Positions 58,780 through 64,000 of a DNA stretch of 64,000 nucleotides are shown in pieces; the first letter of the stretch is position 1; every line of letters begins with the position of its first letter. The stretch is from Allobosea sp039673065 (GTDB lineage Bacteria > Pseudomonadota > Alphaproteobacteria > Rhizobiales > Beijerinckiaceae). Position numbers and translations under genes: made by a program. The notes under the pieces were generated by a model that saw only the letters and a program-made list of their open reading frames with translations, searched no databases and had not been told where the DNA came from. The DNA lies in contig NZ_JBDJKW010000005.1 of NCBI RefSeq assembly GCF_039673065.1, positions 1-64,000 of the forward strand. Reading direction: 5' to 3'.

Positions 58780-59853
58780 ATGTCGAGCATCATCAGCCGC
58801 CGCACCCTGCTCGCGGGCGCCGCCGCGACCTCCGCCCTGCCGATCCTCGGCGCCCGGGCCCAGTCGCCCTTCGGCGTCGGCTTCATCTATGTCGGCCCGG
58901 TCGGCGACCATGGCTGGACCTGGACGCACGACCAGGGCCGCAAGGCGCTGGAGGCCGAATACGGCGACAAGATCAAGACCAGCTTCATCGAGAACGTCGC
59001 CGAGGGGCCGGACGCGGTGCGCGCCATCCGCCAGCTCGCCCAGGCCGGCAACCAGCTGATCTTCGCCACCTCCTTCGGCTTCATGAACCCGACCATCCAG
59101 GTCGCGAAGCAGTTCCCGAAGATCAATTTCGAACACGCCACCGGCTATCAGCGCGCCGCAAACGTCGCGACCTACAATGCCCGCTTCTACGAGGGCCGCG
59201 CCGTGATCGGCACCATCGCCGGCCACATGTCGAAGGCCGGCCAGGCCGGCTATATCGCCTCCTTCCCGATTCCCGAGGTGGTGATGGGCATCAACGCCTT
59301 CCATCTCGCCGCGAAGAAGGTGAACCCGAACTTCAAGACCAAGGTGATCTGGGCCTCGACCTGGTACGACCCGGCCAAGGAGGCCGACGCCGCCAAGGCG
59401 CTGATCGACCAGGGCTGCGACGTGATCAGCCAGCACACCGACAGCCCGGCCGCCCTGCAGGCCGCCGAGCAGCGCGGCGTGTTCGCCTTCGGCCAGGCCT
59501 CCGACATGAAGGCCTTCGCGCCCAAGGCGCATCTCTCGGCGATCGTCGACGACTGGTCGGGCTACTACATCCGCCGCGTCAAGGAGGCGATGGACGGCAG
59601 CTGGAAGAGCGGCGACGTCTGGGGCGGCATCAAGGACGGCATGGTCAAGCTCGCGCCCTATAATGACGCCGTGACGCCGGAGGCCCGCGCCGCCGCCGAC
59701 GCGCTGCAGAAGGGCATCGTCGCGGGCACGATCCATCCCTTCACCGGCGAGCTCAAGGACCAGAAGGGCACGCTGCGCCTCAAGGCCGGCGAGACCGCTT
59801 CCGACGAGATGCTGTCCAAGATGGACTGGTACGTCGACGGCGTGCAGGCCTGA
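58780..59853 (+). CDS. BMP-family ABC transporter substrate-binding protein
   Basis: Receptor of 357 residues related to PnrA/BmpA nucleoside-binding proteins. The N-terminus SRRTLLAGAAATSALPILG is a twin-arginine signal. The mature part has FGVGFIYVGPVGDHGWTWTHDQGRKALEAEYG, EGPDAVRAIRQLAQAGNQLIFATSFG and DVISQHTDSPAALQAAEQRG. An in-frame GTG at 58742 immediately after the permease stop could lengthen it by 12 residues. Placed last in the purine operon, it probably binds a purine or nucleoside, which the upstream enzymes then degrade. Confidence 0.92.
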   Translation: MSSIISRRTLLAGAAATSALPILGARAQSPFGVGFIYVGPVGDHGWTWTHDQGRKALEAEYGDKIKTSFIENVAEGPDAVRAIRQLAQAGNQLIFATSFGFMNPTIQVAKQFPKINFEHATGYQRAANVATYNARFYEGRAVIGTIAGHMSKAGQAGYIASFPIPEVVMGINAFHLAAKKVNPNFKTKVIWASTWYDPAKEADAAKALIDQGCDVISQHTDSPAALQAAEQRGVFAFGQASDMKAFAPKAHLSAIVDDWSGYYIRRVKEAMDGSWKSGDVWGGIKDGMVKLAPYNDAVTPEARAAADALQKGIVAGTIHPFTGELKDQKGTLRLKAGETASDEMLSKMDWYVDGVQA

Positions 59854-59862
59854 CCGGCCGAC

Positions 59863-59889
59863 AGGCGTCCCGCGCCAGGCGGGACGCCT
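59863..59889 (+). terminator. Terminator-like hairpin after the purine transporter operon
   Basis: AGGCGTCCCGC and GCGGGACGCCT form an 11-bp perfect stem with a 5-nt loop, nine bases after the binding-protein stop; a C-rich tail follows. Confidence 0.7.
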
Positions 59890-60046
59890 CCCCTGCCAGC
59901 GGCCTCGACGCCCGGCGGACGCGATCGGCTGCGATCAGGCACTTGCAGATGTTTTAAGCTTGAAACAATATGGAGGCGAGGTTGCAGAGACGGGACGGGG
60001 AACCCGCCTGCGACCGCTCCTCGAAGGTCCCGGGAGGACATCCGAC

Positions 60047-61216
60047 ATGACCCTGAAATTCGCTCTGTCGCTCGGTGCCGGCGCGCTGGCTCTCGGCCTC
60101 TCCGCGGCCCAGGCCCAGGAACCGCTGAAGATCGGCGTGGTCAGCGTGCTCACCGGCCCGGCCGCCGCACTCGGCCAGCAGGTCCGCGACGGCTTCCAGC
60201 TCGCGATCGACCAGAACGGCGGCAAGCTCGGCGGCGTGCCGGTGCAGGTCACCGTGATCGACGACGAACTCAAGCCGGACGTTGCGGTCGGCAAGGTCCG
60301 CAGCTTCGTCGACGGCGGCAAGGTCGACTTCGTCGTCGGCCCGGTCTTCTCCAACATCCTCGGCGCCATCGCCAAGCCGGTGCTGGATTCGGGCGCGATC
60401 CTGATCAGCCCAAATGCCGGCCCCTCGACCATGGCGGGCAAGGGCTGCCACCAGAACTTCTTCGTCACCTCCTACCAGAACGACCAGGTGCACGAGGTCC
60501 TCGGCAAATACGCGCAGGACCAGAACTTCAAGAAGGCCTACATCATCGCGCCGAACTACCAGGCGGGTAAGGACTCGCTGGCCGGCTTCAAGCGCTACTT
60601 CAAGGGCGAGATCGTCGACGAGGTCTATGTCCCGCTGACCTCGCTCGACTTCTCGGCCGAGCTCGCCAAGATCGCCTCGGCGAAGCCCGACGTGGTCTTC
60701 GCCTTCCTGCCCGGCGGGCTGGGCGTCAACTTCGTCAAGCAGTGGTCGCAGGCCGGTCTCACGGGCAAGGTGCCATTCCTCTCCGCCTTCACCGTCGACG
60801 AATCGACGCTGCCGGCTCAGCAGGACGCCGCTGTCGGCCTCTATGGCGGCATGACCTGGGCGCCCAACATGGACAACCCGCAGACGAAGAAGTTCGTCGC
60901 GGCCTATGAGGCGGCCTACAAGATCGTGCCAGGCTCCTATGCCCAGCAGGCCTATGACGCGGCGCAGCTGATCGATTCCGCGGTGAAGGCCGCCGGCGGC
61001 ACCGCCGACAAGGACAAGCTGCGCGCCGCGATCAAGAAGGCCGACTTCACCTCGCTGCGCGGCAAGTTCAAATTCAACACCAACGGCTACCCGATCCAGG
61101 ACTTCTACCTCGTCAAGGCGGCCAAGCGCGCCGACGGTAAGTTCCAGACCGAGATCGTGCAGAAGGTGTTCGAGGACTATGCCGACCCGCACGCCAAGGA
61201 CTGCGCGCTGAAGTGA
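60047..61216 (+). CDS. Branched-chain amino acid-type ABC transporter substrate-binding protein
   Basis: Receptor of the LivJ/periplasmic-binding type I family, 389 residues. Signal peptide LSLGAGALALGLSAAQAQE, then LKIGVVSVLTGPAAALGQQVRDGFQLAIDQNGG, ELKPDVAVGKVRSFVDGGKVDF and VPLTSLDFSAELAKIASAKPD. A GGGAGGA ribosome site lies seven bases before the ATG. Members bind branched-chain amino acids, amides, urea or aromatic acids, so the ligand is open. It has its own promoter region (59890-60046), where the sequence is locally AT-richer. Confidence 0.92.
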   Translation: MTLKFALSLGAGALALGLSAAQAQEPLKIGVVSVLTGPAAALGQQVRDGFQLAIDQNGGKLGGVPVQVTVIDDELKPDVAVGKVRSFVDGGKVDFVVGPVFSNILGAIAKPVLDSGAILISPNAGPSTMAGKGCHQNFFVTSYQNDQVHEVLGKYAQDQNFKKAYIIAPNYQAGKDSLAGFKRYFKGEIVDEVYVPLTSLDFSAELAKIASAKPDVVFAFLPGGLGVNFVKQWSQAGLTGKVPFLSAFTVDESTLPAQQDAAVGLYGGMTWAPNMDNPQTKKFVAAYEAAYKIVPGSYAQQAYDAAQLIDSAVKAAGGTADKDKLRAAIKKADFTSLRGKFKFNTNGYPIQDFYLVKAAKRADGKFQTEIVQKVFEDYADPHAKDCALK

Positions 61217-61222
61217 CGGCGC

Positions 61223-61272
61223 GGCGGCACGCCGTGCCGCCTCCCCGGGCCCTGCCAGCCGGCGGCCCGGGG
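61223..61272 (+). terminator. Two successive GC hairpins between receptor and permease genes
   Basis: GGCGGCAC/GTGCCGCC (61223-61241) and CCCCGGGCC/GGCCCGGGG (61243-61272) lie in the 130-bp gap after the receptor gene. They probably lower permease expression relative to the receptor, as at the other importers here. Confidence 0.55.
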
Positions 61273-61346
61273 ATCGTCCGAGCCGCCTCTGCACGGGCCC
61301 TGCCCGGGCACGACGTCTTGCGCCCTCCCCCGACGCCAGGACACCG

Positions 61347-62273
61347 ATGACCACAGGCCTCCTCCTCGTCCAGATTCTCAACGGGCTCCAGCTCGGAATC
61401 CTGCTCTTCCTGGTCGCGGCCGGGCTGACGCTGGTCTTCGGGGTGATGGACTTCATCAACCTCGCCCATGGCGTGCAGTACATGCTGGGCGCCTATCTCG
61501 CGGTGACCTTCGTCTCGCTGACCGGCAGCTTCGCGCTCGGGCTGGTGCTGGCGCTGGCGGCGGCGCTCGTCTTCGGGCTGGTGCTGGAGTTCCTGGTCTT
61601 CCGGCATCTCTACGACCGCGACCATCTCGACCAGGTTCTGGCGACCTTCGGGCTGATCCTGCTGCTCAACCAGGGGGTCAAGATGATCTGGGGGGCGGCG
61701 CCGCTCTCGGTGCCGATCCCGGAGCTGCTTTCGGGCAATGTCCGGCTGCTCGACGGTATCCTCTACCCGACCTACCGCTTCGCCCTGATCGGCGCGGGGC
61801 TCGCGGTCGCCGGCCTGCTCTGGTTCGTGGTCGAGCGCACCCGCACCGGCATGCTGCTGCGCGCCGGCGCCTCCAACGCGCCGATGGTGTCGGCGCTCGG
61901 CGTCGATATCCGCCGGCTGTTCATGGTGGTCTTCGCCTTCGGCACCATGCTGGCGGGCTTCGCCGGGGCGATGGCGGCGCCGATCCTCTCGGTCGAGCCC
62001 GGCATGGGCGACACGGTGCTGATCCTCGCCTTCGTGGTGATCGTGATCGGCGGCATCGGCTCGATCCGCGGCGCCTTCGTCGCGGCGCTGATCGTCGGGC
62101 TGGTCGACACGCTCGGCCGCTCCTTCATGAACGACCTGCTGCGCTTCTTCATGAGCGCTCCCTCGGCGCGGGCGACCGGCGCGGCGCTCTCCTCCATGCT
62201 GATCTACCTGCTGATGGCGGTGGTGCTGTTCCTGCGGCCGGACGGGCTGCTGCCGGCAAGGGGGCGCTCGTGA
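61347..62273 (+). CDS. Branched-chain amino acid-type ABC transporter permease, LivH type
   Basis: Permease of 308 residues. LivH signatures are GLQLGILLFLVAAGLTLVFGVMDFINLAHG, FRHLYDRDHLDQVLATFGLILLLNQGVKMIWG, MLLRAGASNAPMVSALGVDI and FVVIVIGGIGSIRGAFVAALIVGLVDTLG. It overlaps the LivM-type gene as GTGA. Confidence 0.94.
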   Translation: MTTGLLLVQILNGLQLGILLFLVAAGLTLVFGVMDFINLAHGVQYMLGAYLAVTFVSLTGSFALGLVLALAAALVFGLVLEFLVFRHLYDRDHLDQVLATFGLILLLNQGVKMIWGAAPLSVPIPELLSGNVRLLDGILYPTYRFALIGAGLAVAGLLWFVVERTRTGMLLRAGASNAPMVSALGVDIRRLFMVVFAFGTMLAGFAGAMAAPILSVEPGMGDTVLILAFVVIVIGGIGSIRGAFVAALIVGLVDTLGRSFMNDLLRFFMSAPSARATGAALSSMLIYLLMAVVLFLRPDGLLPARGRS

Positions 62274-63249
62274 GCGGCGCGCCTGCCCTGGCGACCGAAG
62301 GCCGCAGCGGCGGCGAGCGGCGCAAGCTGCTGCTGCCGGCCGTCATCTTCCTGCTGCTGGCGCTGGCGCCGCTCGCCGTCCATCTCGGCATGCCCGCCTC
62401 CTGGCTGCCGCTGCTGACGCGCGCGCTGATCTTCGCGATCGCGGCCCTGTCGCTCGACTTGATCCTCGGCGTCGGCGGGCTGGTCTCGTTCGGCCACGCC
62501 GCCTTCCTCGGCATCGGCGCCTATGCCACCGGCATCATGATCACCGAGGGGCGCTCCGAGACGCTGCTGATCCTGCCGGTGGTGCTGCTGGCCTGCGCCG
62601 TGTTCGGCGCAGTGACCGGCGCGGTCTGCCTGCGCACGCGCGGCGTCGCCTTCATCATGATCACGCTCGCCTTCGGCCAGATGGTCTACTTCCTGGCGCA
62701 GGCGCTCTCGGCCTATGGCGGCGATGACGGGCTGACCCTCTACGAGCGCTCGACCCTGCTCGGCATCGACCTGTTCGCCAGCCGCAGCAGCTTCTTCTAC
62801 ACCGTGCTGGCGAGCCTGGCGGGCTGCTACCTGCTGGTGCGGGCGATCGTCGCCTCGCGCTTCGGGCGGGTGCTGCGTGCCGCGCGCGAGAACCCGACGC
62901 GCGTCTCGGTCACCGGTTTCGATGTCGATCGCGTCCGGCTGATCGCCTATGTGCTCAGCGGCATGATCGCCGGCCTCGCCGGCTTCTTCCTCGCCAACCA
63001 CACCGAGTTCGTCAGCCCGGCCTTCATCTCCTGGCAGCGCTCGGGCGAGTTGATCTTCATGACCGTGCTCGGCGGCGTTGGCTCGCTGCACGGGGCGATC
63101 ATCGGGGCGATCGCCTATCTGATCGCCGAGGACGCGCTGTCGCATCTCACCGAGCACTGGCGGGTGATCTTCGGGCCGCAGATCGTGCTGTTCGTGCTGT
63201 TCACCCGCGGCGGCATCGTCGGCATGCTCAAGCGCGCGGGAGGCGGACG

Positions 63250-63253
<4 letters not shown>
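62270..63253 (+). CDS. Branched-chain amino acid-type ABC transporter permease, LivM type
   Basis: Permease of 327 residues starting at GTG 62270. LivM signatures are LSLDLILGVGGLVSFGHAAFLGIGAYA, LRTRGVAFIMITLAFGQMVYFLA, RFGRVLRAARENPTRVSVTGFDV and SGMIAGLAGFFLANHTEFVSPAFISWQRSGELIFM. The gene overlaps the ATPase gene as ATGA. Confidence 0.94.
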
Positions 63254-63999
<746 letters not shown>

Positions 64000-64000
64000 G

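Overview
The window is high-GC DNA, densely packed with genes that often overlap as ATGA or GTGA. Most of it encodes nutrient uptake and catabolism. Eight complete or nearly complete ABC importers, a class 3 (Rhizobium etli-type) asparaginase, a TIGR03808-type protein, a DUF3750 protein and a malic enzyme fused to a phosphotransacetylase-like domain point to an alphaproteobacterium of the Hyphomicrobiales, perhaps Bosea-like. That placement is inferred from gene content. I see no rRNA, tRNA, CRISPR array, IS element or prophage.

Layout. 105-2297: aldehyde dehydrogenase converging on an XRE/cupin regulator. 2425-8483: a TPP riboswitch followed by luxE-like and luxC-like genes, a three-gene ABC importer with a THI5/NMT1-like binding protein, and a short-chain dehydrogenase. 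8585-18092: a LacI-family operon with twin operators, a polar amino acid-type ABC importer, the LacI-type gene, CoA-transferase, crotonase, SDR, DUF993 and AGE-family genes. 18105-22094 (minus): Pot-type polyamine importer. 22234-32446: housekeeping and miscellaneous genes (TonB-like, DUF3750, lytic transglycosylase, Cys/Met PLP enzyme, DUF900-type hydrolase, MeaB GTPase, pyroglutamyl peptidase, TIGR03808, asparaginase, kynurenine formamidase-like hydrolase, a lone Lrp RAM domain, a small membrane protein). 32447-33618: AT-rich stretch with decayed coding sequence. 33619-39852: Dpp-type peptide importer interrupted by a DUF559 nuclease cassette. 39968-42262: malic enzyme. 42420-47735: a second peptide importer, followed by a D-amino acid aminotransferase-like gene. 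48761-59853: guanine deaminase, xanthine dehydrogenase (xdhABC) and a BMP-type purine/nucleoside importer. 60047-63999: branched-chain-type importer, cut off by the window end after LivG.

The strongest candidate for an undescribed system is the TPP-riboswitch operon. Its enzymes have the right chemistry for a carboxylate-to-alcohol reduction: LuxE activates an acid and holds it on a C-terminal cysteine, LuxC reduces the thioester to an aldehyde, and the SDR could reduce the aldehyde to an alcohol. With a THI5-like importer and control by thiamin pyrophosphate, I infer salvage of an oxidised thiamin fragment, such as a pyrimidine carboxylate or thiazole acetate, back to the alcohol used for thiamin synthesis. 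The second candidate is the LacI-controlled operon. It has two palindromic operators 21 bp apart at its promoter and a third exact copy inside the CoA-transferase gene, and its enzyme set matches no pathway I know. Smaller items are a nuclease cassette flanked by 13-bp direct repeats inside the dpp operon, and a palindromic element present in two inverted copies.
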